A stretch of DNA of 64,000 nt, taken from Aphodovivens avicola (GTDB lineage Bacteria; Actinomycetota; Coriobacteriia; Coriobacteriales; Eggerthellaceae). The notes beneath the pieces were generated by a model. That model saw only the letters and a program-made list of their open reading frames with translations, did not search any database and had not been told where the DNA came from. The stretch covers positions 87,924-151,923 of the forward strand of contig DVGW01000003.1 of the NCBI GenBank assembly GCA_018712515.1. Direction: 5' to 3'. The first letter of the stretch is position 1. Every line of letters begins with the position of its first letter. Below, in pieces: positions 41,875-50,550 of this stretch. Made by a program: the position numbers and the translations under genes.

Positions 41875-43341
41875 TCAGCTGTCGAGCTTGACGGAGCCGG
41901 TGTCGATGCGCCGCGTCGACTCGACGCGGCAAGTGACGACGCCGTCGGAGACGTTCACCTGCAACGGGTCGCCGGCGCCGACCTGGTCGACCCGCTTGAC
42001 GACGGAGCCGGAGCCGTCGCGCGCGATCGCGTAGCCGCGCCCGAGGATCGCAAGCGGCGACAGATCGTTGAGGCGGGCGGCGCGCAAGCCCATCTGCTGC
42101 CGGAAGCGCTCCGCAAACGATCCGAGGCTCACCGCCAGACGCGAGCGCTCGCGGTCAAGCGCCTCGCGCTGGCGTTCCCCGGCGCCTGCGAGAGCACGTT
42201 CCAGGCGTTCGGCGAGCCGCGTCGTCGCAAGGCGGTCCTGCGCGAGCGCCTGGGGCAGCACGCGTTCGAGGCGCGCGCCCAGCTGGCCGACCGCCTCGCG
42301 GCGCTTCTCGAGAGCCTTCGGGAGCGCGCGCTCCAAGCGTGCGGCAAGATGGTCGACCCCCATGGCCTCCTGCGCGAAGAGCTGGTCGACGTCGCGCAGC
42401 ACCGGTCGGTCGGACAAACGTGCCACCGACGCCTGCGCACGCTCGACGATGCGGCGCATCGAGCCGTTGAGCGCGACGCCGCGTGCGTCCATGAGGTTGA
42501 GGATCTCGGCTTGGTCCGGCACGGCCGCCGTCGCCGCCCAGGTGGGCGTCGAGGCGCGCACGTCAGCGACCATGTCGGCGATGAAGTTGTCCGGCTCATG
42601 CCCGATGCCGGTGACGACGGGGATCGGACAGGCCGCGATGGCGCGCGCGAGGCCCTCGTCGTTGAACGGCATCATGGTCTCGTAAGGCCCGCCGCCGCGT
42701 CCCAAGATGACGAGCTCGGCGTCCGTCGCCGCGATGCACCGCAAGCCCTCGATGAGCGCAGCCTCCGCGCCCGCGCCCTCCACCTGGACGCCGGCGAGCA
42801 CGACGCGCGCGAGCGGCCAGCGGCGGCGCAGCGTGCGCAAAACGTCATGGACGGCATCCCCCCGCGGGGAAGTGACGATGCCAACAACGCGGGGAAACGG
42901 CGGCAGCGGGCGCTTGCGCGCAGGGTCCATGAGGCCTTCCGACTCGAGCTTGCGCGCCAGGCGCGCGACCTCCATGCGCAGCCTGCCCTCGCCGGCAAGC
43001 GCGAGGCGGCGCACGTCGAAGTTCATCGTGCCGCGCGCGGCGTACAGGCTGAAGAAACCCGAGACCTCGACCTCCTGGCCAACCTCCAGATCCAACCCGC
43101 TCGCGCGGTAGAGATCGTTCCACATCAGGCATTTGAGCGCGGAGGAGCGGTCCTTGATGGTGAAGTAGACCGCCTTGTACCCGCGCTTGGCGGAAACCTC
43201 GGACACCTCGCCGATGACGGTGAGGCGGATGCCCTTGAGCGTCCCCTTGACGATGTCGAGCGCCTGCGAGACGGTGAGGGCCCGGGAGGCCTGCCCGTCG
43301 GATGCGGACGACTCGACGGCGCCGTGCGCGTAGCCGGTCAT
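41875..43341 (-). CDS. xseA: Exodeoxyribonuclease VII large subunit
   Basis: 488 aa. An N-terminal OB-fold (LTVSQALDIVKGTLKGIRLTV, AVYFTIKDRSSALKCLMW) is followed by the catalytic core with VGIVTSPRGDAVHDVL, ILGRGGGPYETMMPFNDEGLARAI and TGIGHEPDNFIADMVADVRASTPTWAA, and a C-terminal coiled coil. These are the expected XseA motifs. With XseB it degrades single-stranded DNA from both ends. It lies 7 bp from the stop of the upstream protease gene, so is probably co-transcribed. Confidence 0.95.
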   Translation of the reverse strand: MTGYAHGAVESSASDGQASRALTVSQALDIVKGTLKGIRLTVIGEVSEVSAKRGYKAVYFTIKDRSSALKCLMWNDLYRASGLDLEVGQEVEVSGFFSLYAARGTMNFDVRRLALAGEGRLRMEVARLARKLESEGLMDPARKRPLPPFPRVVGIVTSPRGDAVHDVLRTLRRRWPLARVVLAGVQVEGAGAEAALIEGLRCIAATDAELVILGRGGGPYETMMPFNDEGLARAIAACPIPVVTGIGHEPDNFIADMVADVRASTPTWAATAAVPDQAEILNLMDARGVALNGSMRRIVERAQASVARLSDRPVLRDVDQLFAQEAMGVDHLAARLERALPKALEKRREAVGQLGARLERVLPQALAQDRLATTRLAERLERALAGAGERQREALDRERSRLAVSLGSFAERFRQQMGLRAARLNDLSPLAILGRGYAIARDGSGSVVKRVDQVGAGDPLQVNVSDGVVTCRVESTRRIDTGSVKLDS

Positions 43342-43348
43342 GGGCGCG

Positions 43349-44017
43349 CTATTCCTCGCGCTGGCCGAGCAGCCACAGGAGCTGCAGGATGGAGGTGAGC
43401 GCGGCGGCGACGTAGGTGAGCGCGCAGGCGCGCAGGACGCTGCCCGCGCCGGAGCGCTCGCCCGCCGGCATGCCGATCGTACCCATGTAGGTCATCGCGC
43501 GGGCCGAGGCGTTGAACTCGACCGGCAGCGTGACGAGCTGGAACAGCACGACCGCCGCGTACATGATGATGGCGAGGGTGACGAGGCCGGCGATCTGCAT
43601 GAAGATGCCGATCATCAGCAAGAACACCCAGGCGTTGGACGCTAGGTTGACCACCGGAACGAGCGAGCCGCGGACCTTCATCGGCGCGTAGCCTTCCGCA
43701 TACTGGCAGGCATGGCCGACCTCGTGGCACGCCGTCGCCGTCGCCGTGATGGAGCGGCCGTCGTAGGCCTCGGGCGAAAGCGTCACGGAGTTTGTGCGCG
43801 GGTCGAAGAAATCCTGGCCGTGGCCGCCGCGCTGGACGGGCACGTTGTGGATGCCGTAGTACGCGAGCATCTGGCGCGCCGCTTCGGCCCCGGTGAGCCC
43901 GTTGCTGATGGGGACGCGCTGGTATTTGCGAAGCTGGCGGTTGACCCAGGCGGTGGCGCCGCAGCCGATGAGCAGCGTGACGACGATCAAACCCAGATAA
44001 CCCATATCCATGTACAT
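43349..44017 (-). CDS. YugP-like membrane zinc metalloprotease
   Basis: 222 aa with AAGGAG 9 nt before the ATG. A membrane helix near 5-25, then NSVTLSPEAYDGRSITATATACHEVGHACQYAEGY (HExxH zinc site), and further hydrophobic segments in the second half (about 115-165, 195-220). LPVEFNASARAM is also conserved in this family (DUF232/peptidase_M with NxE type third ligand likely). Its substrate is unknown. It leads the operon with xseA and xseB. Confidence 0.9.
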   Translation of the reverse strand: MYMDMGYLGLIVVTLLIGCGATAWVNRQLRKYQRVPISNGLTGAEAARQMLAYYGIHNVPVQRGGHGQDFFDPRTNSVTLSPEAYDGRSITATATACHEVGHACQYAEGYAPMKVRGSLVPVVNLASNAWVFLLMIGIFMQIAGLVTLAIIMYAAVVLFQLVTLPVEFNASARAMTYMGTIGMPAGERSGAGSVLRACALTYVAAALTSILQLLWLLGQREE

Positions 44018-44179
44018 GCGTCGGTTCTCCTTCTCGAATCAACACGCATCGCCGCACCGGCGGCTCGACGGCCCCGGCGCGGAAAGTCACACCGTGAAAT
44101 TATACAGGTCCGCGGGGCGATAGGCTCCCCCGGCGCACAAGGAGCGCAAACATCCGCAAGCCTGTTACCGCCGCGTCAT

Positions 44180-45325
44180 CTACTCCACGCGCTCGACGAC
44201 GAGCGACCCCCCGTCGAGCGAGAGCTTGATCCGCCCGTCGAGCAGGTCGAGCAGCTCCTCGCCCACGATGGCACGGCGCCATCCGCGCAGGAGCTCGACG
44301 TCGTCGCGGTAGCCGCGCGCGACGCGCACCAGATCGTCATGGCTCGCCAGCGTCGGCATCGCGATGCCGCTCTCCTTGGAGCGCAGGCGCACGAGCGCCA
44401 TCATGAGATCGAGCTGGAAGTCGACGTTGCGCTCGCTTTTGCCGGGGCGGTCGGGCTCGGGCCACGCGTCAGGAGGCGAATCGAGCGCCGAGACCATCAG
44501 CGACAGCACCTTGCGCGCGTCTTTGATCGGGAGCTTCTCCTTCATCCCGCGGACCATGTACAGATCCCCGATCGTGCGCGGCTCGCGCTTGCACGCCTCG
44601 ACGATCTGCTCGTCGGTGAGCACCCACTTCCGCGGGATGTTGCGGCTCTGGGCGGTCAGCTCGCGCCAAGCCGCGACCTCGCGTGCGGCGGCCAGCTGGC
44701 GCTTCGAAAGCGATGTCATCCGCTTGAGCCGTTTGTAGCGCAGCCTCTCGTCGACCCGGAAATGAGACGAGTCGGAAAGCTCCGCGAAATCGTTGGCCAG
44801 CCATTCGAGCCGGCCCTGCTCCTCCAACTTCGCCTTCATCTGAGCGTAGAGCTTCGGGAGGTAGATCACGTCCTCGGCCGCGTACTGAAGCTGGGAATCG
44901 GACAGCGGGCGCTGGGACCAGTCGGTAAACGAGTCGATCTTGCGCAGCTGGACGCCCAGCTCGGCATGGACGAGCGAGGCGAGACCGATCTGCTGCGTAT
45001 GGCCGAGCAGCGCTGCCGCGATCTGGGTGTCGAACACGGGGTTCGGCAGCATCCCCATCTCGTGGAGGATGATCTCGAGGTCCTGGCCGCCCGCGTGGAA
45101 GAGCTTGACGATCCCCTTGTTGGCGAACAGGGGCTTGAGCGGATCGAGGCTCTCGATCGAGAAGGGGTCGACGACGGCGACCCGGTCGTCTGCCGACAGC
45201 TGAAGAAGGCACAGCTTGGGGTAGTAGGTCTTCTCGCGGAGGAACTCGGTGTCCACCGCAAGCACGCGCGCGCCCTCGGCGCTGCGGGCGAACGCCTCGA
45301 GCGATTCTTGGTCGGCTATGTACAT
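44180..45325 (-). CDS. rnd: Ribonuclease D
   Basis: 381 aa from the ATG at 45325 (AAGGAA 9 nt upstream), close to the 375 aa of the E. coli enzyme; an ATG at 45376 is possible but overlaps the divergent promoter. DEDDy nuclease: VLAVDTEFLRE, LFHAGGQDLEILL-type region, FDTQIAAALLG, and QLQYAAEDVIYLPKLY with the catalytic Tyr and Asp. HRDC domains follow (~210-290). It trims the 3' ends of tRNA and other stable RNA precursors. It is divergent from the kinase gene at 45403. Confidence 0.95.
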   Translation of the reverse strand: MYIADQESLEAFARSAEGARVLAVDTEFLREKTYYPKLCLLQLSADDRVAVVDPFSIESLDPLKPLFANKGIVKLFHAGGQDLEIILHEMGMLPNPVFDTQIAAALLGHTQQIGLASLVHAELGVQLRKIDSFTDWSQRPLSDSQLQYAAEDVIYLPKLYAQMKAKLEEQGRLEWLANDFAELSDSSHFRVDERLRYKRLKRMTSLSKRQLAAAREVAAWRELTAQSRNIPRKWVLTDEQIVEACKREPRTIGDLYMVRGMKEKLPIKDARKVLSLMVSALDSPPDAWPEPDRPGKSERNVDFQLDLMMALVRLRSKESGIAMPTLASHDDLVRVARGYRDDVELLRGWRRAIVGEELLDLLDGRIKLSLDGGSLVVERVE

Positions 45326-45402
45326 CCAGGAGGTTCCTTGCCTAGTCTTCGTCTCGTCGTGATCATGTTGTACCATGCATATTATCAATAGAAGGGAGTT
45401 CT

Positions 45403-46332
45403 GTGAAACTGCTCGTCATCAACAACCTCAAGTCCGGATACGGCGAGGGCGCGGTGTACGACTTCATCCGCTCGTTCGCCAGCGACGGCGACGAGGTGTG
45501 CATGCGCTCCACCGACGGATCGACCGAAGTCGCGACGATGCTCTACGACGCCGATCGGTTCGACGCGGTGGTCGCAAGCGGCGGTGACGGCACGGTCGCC
45601 GCCGTCAGCTACGCGCTCGCGGGCTCGGGCATCCCGGTGCTCCCCTTCCCCGCCGGCACGGCGAACCTGCTCGCGCTCAACCTGCAGTCCCCCAACGAGC
45701 CCCACGCGCTGGCGAAGATGATCCGCGCGGGCTTGATGCTCGACTTCGATCTGGGGGAGATGGAGGTCGCCGGCAAAAGCTTCGGCTTCGTCATCATGGC
45801 GGGCGCGGGATACGACGCCGCGATCATGCGCGACGCCAAGCCCCACAAGCGCGTCTGGGGTCCGATGGCGTACTTCTCCGCCGCCATCGCCAACGCGACG
45901 CCCCAGGTGTCGAAGTTCCACATGGTGCTCGACGGCGAGCCGATCGAGAGCGAGGGGCTGGGCATCCTGATCGTGAACTTCGCCAAGATCCAGTTCGATC
46001 TGGCGGTGACGCACGACAACCTCCCGCGCGACGGCGCGCTGGGCGTCGTGGTGCTCAAGGGCAAAAGCGCGTTCGACCTGATCCCCGCCCTCATCTCGAC
46101 GTTCCTCGACCGGGACGGCATGCACCCCGACCGTACGGACTCCTTGGAGATCTACACGGCCAAGGAGGCGACGGTCGTGGCGGATCCGCCCATGGAGGTC
46201 CAGTTCGACGGCGAGACGACCGGCCTCACCACCCCGTTCACCGCCCGCGTGCTCCCCGGCGCCGTGCGCTACTACGTCTCAGAGGAAGGCTACGAGCAGT
46301 TCTCCGGCGAGGAGCTCCACGAGGTCAGGTAA
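45403..46332 (+). CDS. Diacylglycerol-kinase-catalytic-domain protein
   Basis: 309 aa from a GTG at 45403 with GAAGGGAG 5 nt upstream. ASGGDGTVAAVSYALAGSGIPVLPFPAGTANLLALNL is the catalytic GGDGT and the PAGTAN region of the DagK/YegS/BmrU family. A C-terminal beta-rich domain with VQFDGETTG follows. Known members phosphorylate diacylglycerol or other lipids; LCB5-like members use sphingoid bases. The physiological substrate is unknown. TATTAT at about 45379 is a probable -10. Confidence 0.9.
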   Translation: MKLLVINNLKSGYGEGAVYDFIRSFASDGDEVCMRSTDGSTEVATMLYDADRFDAVVASGGDGTVAAVSYALAGSGIPVLPFPAGTANLLALNLQSPNEPHALAKMIRAGLMLDFDLGEMEVAGKSFGFVIMAGAGYDAAIMRDAKPHKRVWGPMAYFSAAIANATPQVSKFHMVLDGEPIESEGLGILIVNFAKIQFDLAVTHDNLPRDGALGVVVLKGKSAFDLIPALISTFLDRDGMHPDRTDSLEIYTAKEATVVADPPMEVQFDGETTGLTTPFTARVLPGAVRYYVSEEGYEQFSGEELHEVR

Positions 46333-47218
46333 CGGGAGCGCCGGCGTCGCAGCAGGCGCTGCTTCCGACAGGCGCGTTTGCCCCTGCGCAGCTTGCACGC
46401 CCGCCGACACGCCGGCAGGACGGGTCCGATCGCAGAATTGCCAAAAAATACCAGAAAAACCGACGAATGTAACGGAGGCCTCCTTCAAACGTTGGCAGGG
46501 GCGTGGCAGAGCAAGATCCGACCTGGGGAAACGCATCTTTAATCTACGAGCGGACGTCCAAAAGGGCTTTGATCGCGTCGAAAACGCAACAATCGTCGGG
46601 AAAACTGGCATTTCACGCCCAATCCACGATCACACGCTCGGACCAAGCCGAAAAGCGCGTCTCTCAAAGCGCGCCCCAACCCCGCCGAAATCCTGCGTAT
46701 CATGCCGACCGACGACGACGTAACGGGACTGTACGCCAGCGACTCTGGCGACGAGAGGCGCAATGGCGGATTGCTCGAAAAGCTTGGGTCGGGAATCGTC
46801 TGGAACGAGTTCCACATGCCCACGGAACACAAGAACCGGATATCGGAGCGGGCACGCTTTTTGAGCCATCGCCCCAAGGTAACGGTAAGCTGCGCGGCAG
46901 TGGCGACTATGGGATGCCTAATTCGTTGCCCAATACCATTGATCCACCGTACCACCCTAAGCGCTCTCGCACGCAATCGTGCTACATCGCTGGCTCCGAA
47001 AGTCCTCACGGCAAGCCGCGCGGTGCCGCAAGCTCGGCCCGCCCCTCAGCGCCCGATCGCACTGCCGATTGCAAAGCTGATCCCCCTTGTGATCGACCGC
47101 GTGCAAATCCGGACATATCCGCGGCATCTGTCCAGCAGCCTCTCCTCCCCTGTGTGAACATGGCCGGCAGCAAAGATGGAACCGCGCTGCGAAGCACAAC
47201 CGAAAGGAGACGAGCGCG
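46333..47218. other. Long non-coding stretch with an IS relic (886 bp)
   Basis: Apart from relic 3 (46676-46835), nothing is recognised. The ORFs have no ribosome-binding sites and weak codon bias. Base composition in the last 380 bp is lower in GC than the flanks. Confidence 0.5.
46676..46835 (+). mobile_element. Relic 3: C-terminal fragment of an IS1249-like transposase
   Basis: The plus-strand frame gives PAEILRIMPTDDDVTGLYAS followed further on by SGIVWNEFHMPTEHKNR, matching the C-terminus of the intact transposase at 48475-49548. No stop or terminal repeat remains; it is the most decayed copy. Confidence 0.8.
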
Positions 47219-48139
47219 ATGGCATTCGAGTTGGCTTTCACCACGATGGTCGTGTTCTTTCTGATTCTTGCGGTCGGTTTTGCGGCAGGCAAATTCGGCA
47301 TCATCACGCGCGAGGCGATGCCCAACCTGGCAGGGCTGTGCACCAACATCCTACTCCCCTCGCAGCTGTTCTACTCTACCTACGTCAACATCACAAGCGA
47401 CATGCTTGTGGCGAACCTACCGATGCTCGCGCTGTCCGCAGGGTTCTACCTGATCATTGGCCTAGTAACCTTCGGCATCGCGAAAGTCCTGCGCCTGCCC
47501 CATGACAAAGACCGCGTGTTCATGCTGTGCTTCATGTTCGGCAATACCGGATTCGTCGGGTTTCCGCTGCTCTCTACGCTTTTCCCGGGAACGGGGCTTT
47601 TGTACCTGTCGCTTTTCACCGTCGTGGACCAGCTTCTGTTCTGGACGTTCGGATCGTGGCTTGCCACGGCGCGCGATCGCGATGCGCACTTCCATCCCAG
47701 ATCGATTCTTTCCCCCAACATCATCATGATGGCGACGGTGTTTACAATTATCTTTATCGGGTTGCCGCTGCCGAAGCTGCTCGTCAACGCGCTAAGCACG
47801 CTGAGCAACGCAACAACCGCAATCTGCATGATGTATCTGGGCGCAATGCTGTGCTTCTCCAAGTGGGCGCGCACGCTGCGCCGCCCAGAGGTGTATGTCG
47901 GCATCGTGGTGAAGATGGTCGCGCTGCCCGTCCTCGCAGCGCTCGAATTTCGCACGATCGGGCTACCTACGGAGATGTCTCAGGCAATGACCATCATCAT
48001 GGCGCTACCGGTGATGACAGTGGTGCCGATGGTAGCGCGCGCTCACGGGAACGAGGGAGACTACGCCACCGGCATCACCGCCGTCACGTTGCTCGCCTGC
48101 GTGGCAACCATCCCCCTCGTGACGCTCATCGCAGTGTAA
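47219..48139 (+). CDS. AEC-family (auxin efflux carrier-like) transporter
   Basis: 306 aa with AAAGGAGA before the ATG and ten hydrophobic segments. FFLILAVGFAAGKFGI, LCTNILLPSQLFYS and MLCFMFGNTGFVGFPLL contain the N-x-G-F-G-x-P core of the family. In the second half, MMYLGAMLCF and ALPVMTVVPMVARAHG are the mirrored repeat. Known bacterial members carry malate, malonate or other organic acids. Codon use has more A and T than most genes here, like the flanking IS region, so it may have been acquired. Confidence 0.88.
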   Translation: MAFELAFTTMVVFFLILAVGFAAGKFGIITREAMPNLAGLCTNILLPSQLFYSTYVNITSDMLVANLPMLALSAGFYLIIGLVTFGIAKVLRLPHDKDRVFMLCFMFGNTGFVGFPLLSTLFPGTGLLYLSLFTVVDQLLFWTFGSWLATARDRDAHFHPRSILSPNIIMMATVFTIIFIGLPLPKLLVNALSTLSNATTAICMMYLGAMLCFSKWARTLRRPEVYVGIVVKMVALPVLAALEFRTIGLPTEMSQAMTIIMALPVMTVVPMVARAHGNEGDYATGITAVTLLACVATIPLVTLIAV

Positions 48140-48251
48140 GCGCGGCGACGGTGCAGGCGGACGAAGGGCCCTTCAAGAGTCACAGCTCCGACGCCCTGAA
48201 GTCGGTGGACTGGTGACGTCACGCGCGCCGAATGCACACGGATGCCCATTT

Positions 48252-48284
48252 GGGGTTATGTTTAAATAAGTGTGTCTAATTTAA
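48252..48284. repeat. Solo IS1249-like terminal repeat
   Basis: GGGGTTATGTTTAAATAAG at 48252 resembles the right terminal repeat of the element (GGGGTTATGTTTCAAAATG). It is bounded on the far side by TAACCCC, so itself forms a small GGGGTTA...TAACCCC inverted pair. It may be the left end of an older copy. Confidence 0.5.
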
Positions 48285-48349
48285 CCCCTTATCACCTGTT
48301 CACCCTTTAAAAACATGCTCCAAAAGATGTCTCGGTCCAACTTTCAGGT

Positions 48350-49585
48350 GTTTCAAAAAGTGTGTCCGATTTGCCCTTGACATGCCTGGTCAGGCAAGCT
48401 TTTCCATGAAGAAAGTTGCCTAGGGGCAGGAACCGCGGGCGAACAATCCGACTTGCGGCGTTTGCGGCGCCAAGATGAAGGGTAACGGAACGACCAAGGC
48501 AGGGACAAGGCGGTGGCGCTGCCCAAGGTGCGGAGCATCGGCGACTCGCACGATCGACAACGCCGCAAAGGCCCTGAGAGCGTTTCTGCGATGGCTGTTT
48601 TCCAAAGAATCGATCGCCGACCTCAAGGTCGGCAGGGCGACGTTTTGGCGAAAGACCGCCTGGATATGGAGGATATGGCCGATCGCGCCCTTCACCGGCG
48701 AGGTGCGCGACGTCGTGTTCCTCGACGGGATCCGGCTTCGCAGGAAAGCCGTCGTGCCCATAGCGGTCGCGGACGGGCGCGTCGTCGCCGGGCATCTCTC
48801 CCAGACGGAATGCGCCACGGCATGGACCGCGCTCATGCTCAGGGTCCCTGCTCCCAAGATGGCCGTCTGCGACGGGTCGCCGGGCTTCGCCAAGGCGGCG
48901 GCCGCCGTCTGGCCGGAGACGCGCATCCAGCGCTGCACCTTCCACGTCGCCGCGCAGGTGAGGAGATGCACGACGCTCAGGCGCAGGCTGGAGGCGGGAA
49001 TCGAGCTTTTGGGCATCGCCAACAAGCTCGCCGACGCAAGGGACGCCGACGGCGCCGCCGCATGGCTTTTGGAGTACAGCGCATGGTGCGCGAAGTGGGA
49101 GTCGTTTCTCAGGGAGTTCACGTTCAAAGAAGGCAGGAGGGTCTACGCGCACGAGCGCTTGCGCAAGGCCAGGCGCGTCCTGAACAAGCTCGTCAGGGAC
49201 GGCACGCTGTTCGCCTTCGTGGAGATGGGGCAGGGGCACGGCGGCGCATGGCCCTCCGCAAACAACGCCGTCGAGAGCGTCAACGCGCGACTTCGAGACA
49301 TGCTCAGGCATCACCGAGGGCTTCCCTTGCTCCACCGCGCCAAGGCGATCTTTTGGTGGTGCTATGCGCACACCGAAAGCCCGCTTCCCGCAGCAGAAAT
49401 CCTACGCGTCATGCCAACAGACGACGATGTGGAAGGGCTGTTCGCCGCAGTGTCGAGCGAATCGAAGCGAGAGGACGGCGCTCCGGACGAGCGCGGAACG
49501 GGGATCGTCTGGGAGGAGTTCCACATGCCTACGAGATACAGGCAGTGAATAATCCCGAAGGACACACATTTTGAAACATAACCCC
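48350..49585 (+). mobile_element. IS1249-like insertion sequence (IS256 family, IS1249 group)
   Basis: The left terminal repeat GTTTCAAAAAGTGTGTCC (48350-48367) matches the complement of the right terminal repeat at 49560-49577 with one difference. The right side continues to ACCCC at 49585. Between them lies one transposase gene. About 1.24 kb in all. The exact left boundary is uncertain, since the outer 8 bp do not match; a solo end lies 80 bp further left. It sits 68 bp downstream of tRNA-Val and points toward it. Confidence 0.85.
48475..49548 (+). CDS. IS1249-type transposase, N-terminally shortened
   Basis: 357 aa from the ATG at 48475. It is a DDE transposase: D84 in VFLDGIRL, D133 in VCDGSPGF, and E267 in NNAVESVNARL. 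An N-terminal zinc ribbon is split: the first cysteine pair (TCGVCGAK) is encoded just upstream of the ATG in the same frame, and the second (CPRCG) lies at residues 16-20. Upstream in that frame the ATG at 48406 is followed after five codons by TAG (48421-48423). So the complete protein is interrupted by a stop, and the present ORF lacks half of the zinc ribbon. It is likely inactive or reduced in activity. Confidence 0.85.
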   Translation: MKGNGTTKAGTRRWRCPRCGASATRTIDNAAKALRAFLRWLFSKESIADLKVGRATFWRKTAWIWRIWPIAPFTGEVRDVVFLDGIRLRRKAVVPIAVADGRVVAGHLSQTECATAWTALMLRVPAPKMAVCDGSPGFAKAAAAVWPETRIQRCTFHVAAQVRRCTTLRRRLEAGIELLGIANKLADARDADGAAAWLLEYSAWCAKWESFLREFTFKEGRRVYAHERLRKARRVLNKLVRDGTLFAFVEMGQGHGGAWPSANNAVESVNARLRDMLRHHRGLPLLHRAKAIFWWCYAHTESPLPAAEILRVMPTDDDVEGLFAAVSSESKREDGAPDERGTGIVWEEFHMPTRYRQ

Positions 49586-49604
49586 AATTCTTTCTTTCTA
49601 CCCC

Positions 49605-49644
49605 TATAAAGAAAAAGGTCAGAGCTTTTCGTATGCTCTGACCT
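49605..49644 (-). terminator. Terminator of tRNA-Val
   Basis: On the minus strand AGGTCAGAGC pairs exactly with GCTCTGACCT around a 9-nt loop and is followed by TTTTTCTTTATAG, 10 bp after the tRNA. Confidence 0.9.
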
Positions 49645-49653
49645 GGCATTTCA

Positions 49654-49728
49654 TGGTGGTCGCTACAGGATTTGAACCTGTGACCCCCGCCGTGTGAAGG
49701 CGATGCTCTCCCGCTGAGCCAAGCGACC
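49654..49728 (-). tRNA. tRNA-Val (CAC)
   Basis: 75 nt including CCA. Acceptor stem GGTCGCT pairs with AGCGACC. The anticodon loop TTCACAC gives anticodon CAC. T-arm CAGGTTCAAATCCTG is canonical and the discriminator is A. Confidence 0.96.
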
Positions 49729-49758
49729 GAATCGCGTTTTCGTTTAACGCAGGAATCT

Positions 49759-49787
49759 ATGATAGACGCTCTCCGCTTCGGTTGCAA
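49759..49787 (-). promoter_or_regulatory. Promoter of tRNA-Val
   Basis: On the minus strand TTGCAA and TATCAT are separated by 17 bp, ending 30 bp upstream of the tRNA. Confidence 0.65.
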
Positions 49788-49830
49788 GGGTGAAAATCAA
49801 GAATGTGGAGGCGGCGAGGAGATCGACTCC

Positions 49831-50445
49831 CTACAGGATCTCCCCCGCCTCGCCGAAGAGCTGCTCGTCGGACAACCGGGGCGCCCAATCATTCCCTCTG
49901 AAAAACGCGGCGCGCGTGTGGTTGGCGATCTGCGCGAGGCGCATGGGATCGAGGCGTTCGGATTGCGGAGCCCTGATCGCGTAAAGCGCCAAGCCGACGT
50001 AGGAGTGTCCGAGCATCGTCTCGAAATACGGGCGCATGTTATCGCGCGGCACGCCCTCGTCGTCCATCATGTCGTGCAGCTCGGCGCTCGCTTTGGCGAT
50101 CAACCGGCCCGCGAATCGCGGATCGCCGTTAGGACCCGTCAAGGCCCTGAGCGCTCGATCCCAGGCATAGCATGTGCGATACCACTTGCACATGTCGTCG
50201 AAGGGGTTCTCGGTAGGTGCGAGCGATCGTCGGCTTCGATAGAGGGAGAGGTCCTCCAAAAGCTCGGTCTCTATCGACTCCAGCAGATCCTGTTTGTCCT
50301 CGAAATACGCGTAGAATGTCGACCGCCCCACCCCCGATGCGGCGACGATCTGCTTCACCGAGATCACCTCGAAAGGCTCGCGTTCCATCAGCGCGATAAG
50401 CGCGTGCTTGATCGACTCTTTCGTTTTGTCGGAACGGTCGGTCAT
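49831..50445 (-). CDS. TetR-family regulator
   Basis: 204 aa from the ATG at 50445 with AAGGAG 5 nt upstream. The helix-turn-helix (KESIKHALIALMEREPFEVISVKQIVAASGVGRSTFYAYFEDKQDLL) is typical; the C-terminal ligand domain is of the TetR_C_7-like type with MLGHSYVGLALYAI. It lies about 105 bp downstream of the hydrolase gene's 3' side on the same strand, so may control that gene. Confidence 0.93.
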   Translation of the reverse strand: MTDRSDKTKESIKHALIALMEREPFEVISVKQIVAASGVGRSTFYAYFEDKQDLLESIETELLEDLSLYRSRRSLAPTENPFDDMCKWYRTCYAWDRALRALTGPNGDPRFAGRLIAKASAELHDMMDDEGVPRDNMRPYFETMLGHSYVGLALYAIRAPQSERLDPMRLAQIANHTRAAFFRGNDWAPRLSDEQLFGEAGEIL

Positions 50446-50550
50446 GGGCACTCCTTCGACAAGAACATGATAAAAGAAGACCGTCTCGCGCGCATTGCAA
50501 GACGGTCTTCCTCGTGCATCTTGGCCGAAGAGGAGTTCCGCTTGATCAGG

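Noticed and set aside
46503..47264. 253-aa plus-strand frame upstream of the AEC transporter
   Set aside because: It runs through IS relic 3 in a different frame, has poor codon use and no ribosome-binding site.
48252..49585. Calling the IS left end at 48252
   Set aside because: The sequence there matches the outer part of the terminal repeat but not the inner part, while 48350 matches the inner 18 bp; the first may be a solo end, so 48350 was used with the doubt stated.
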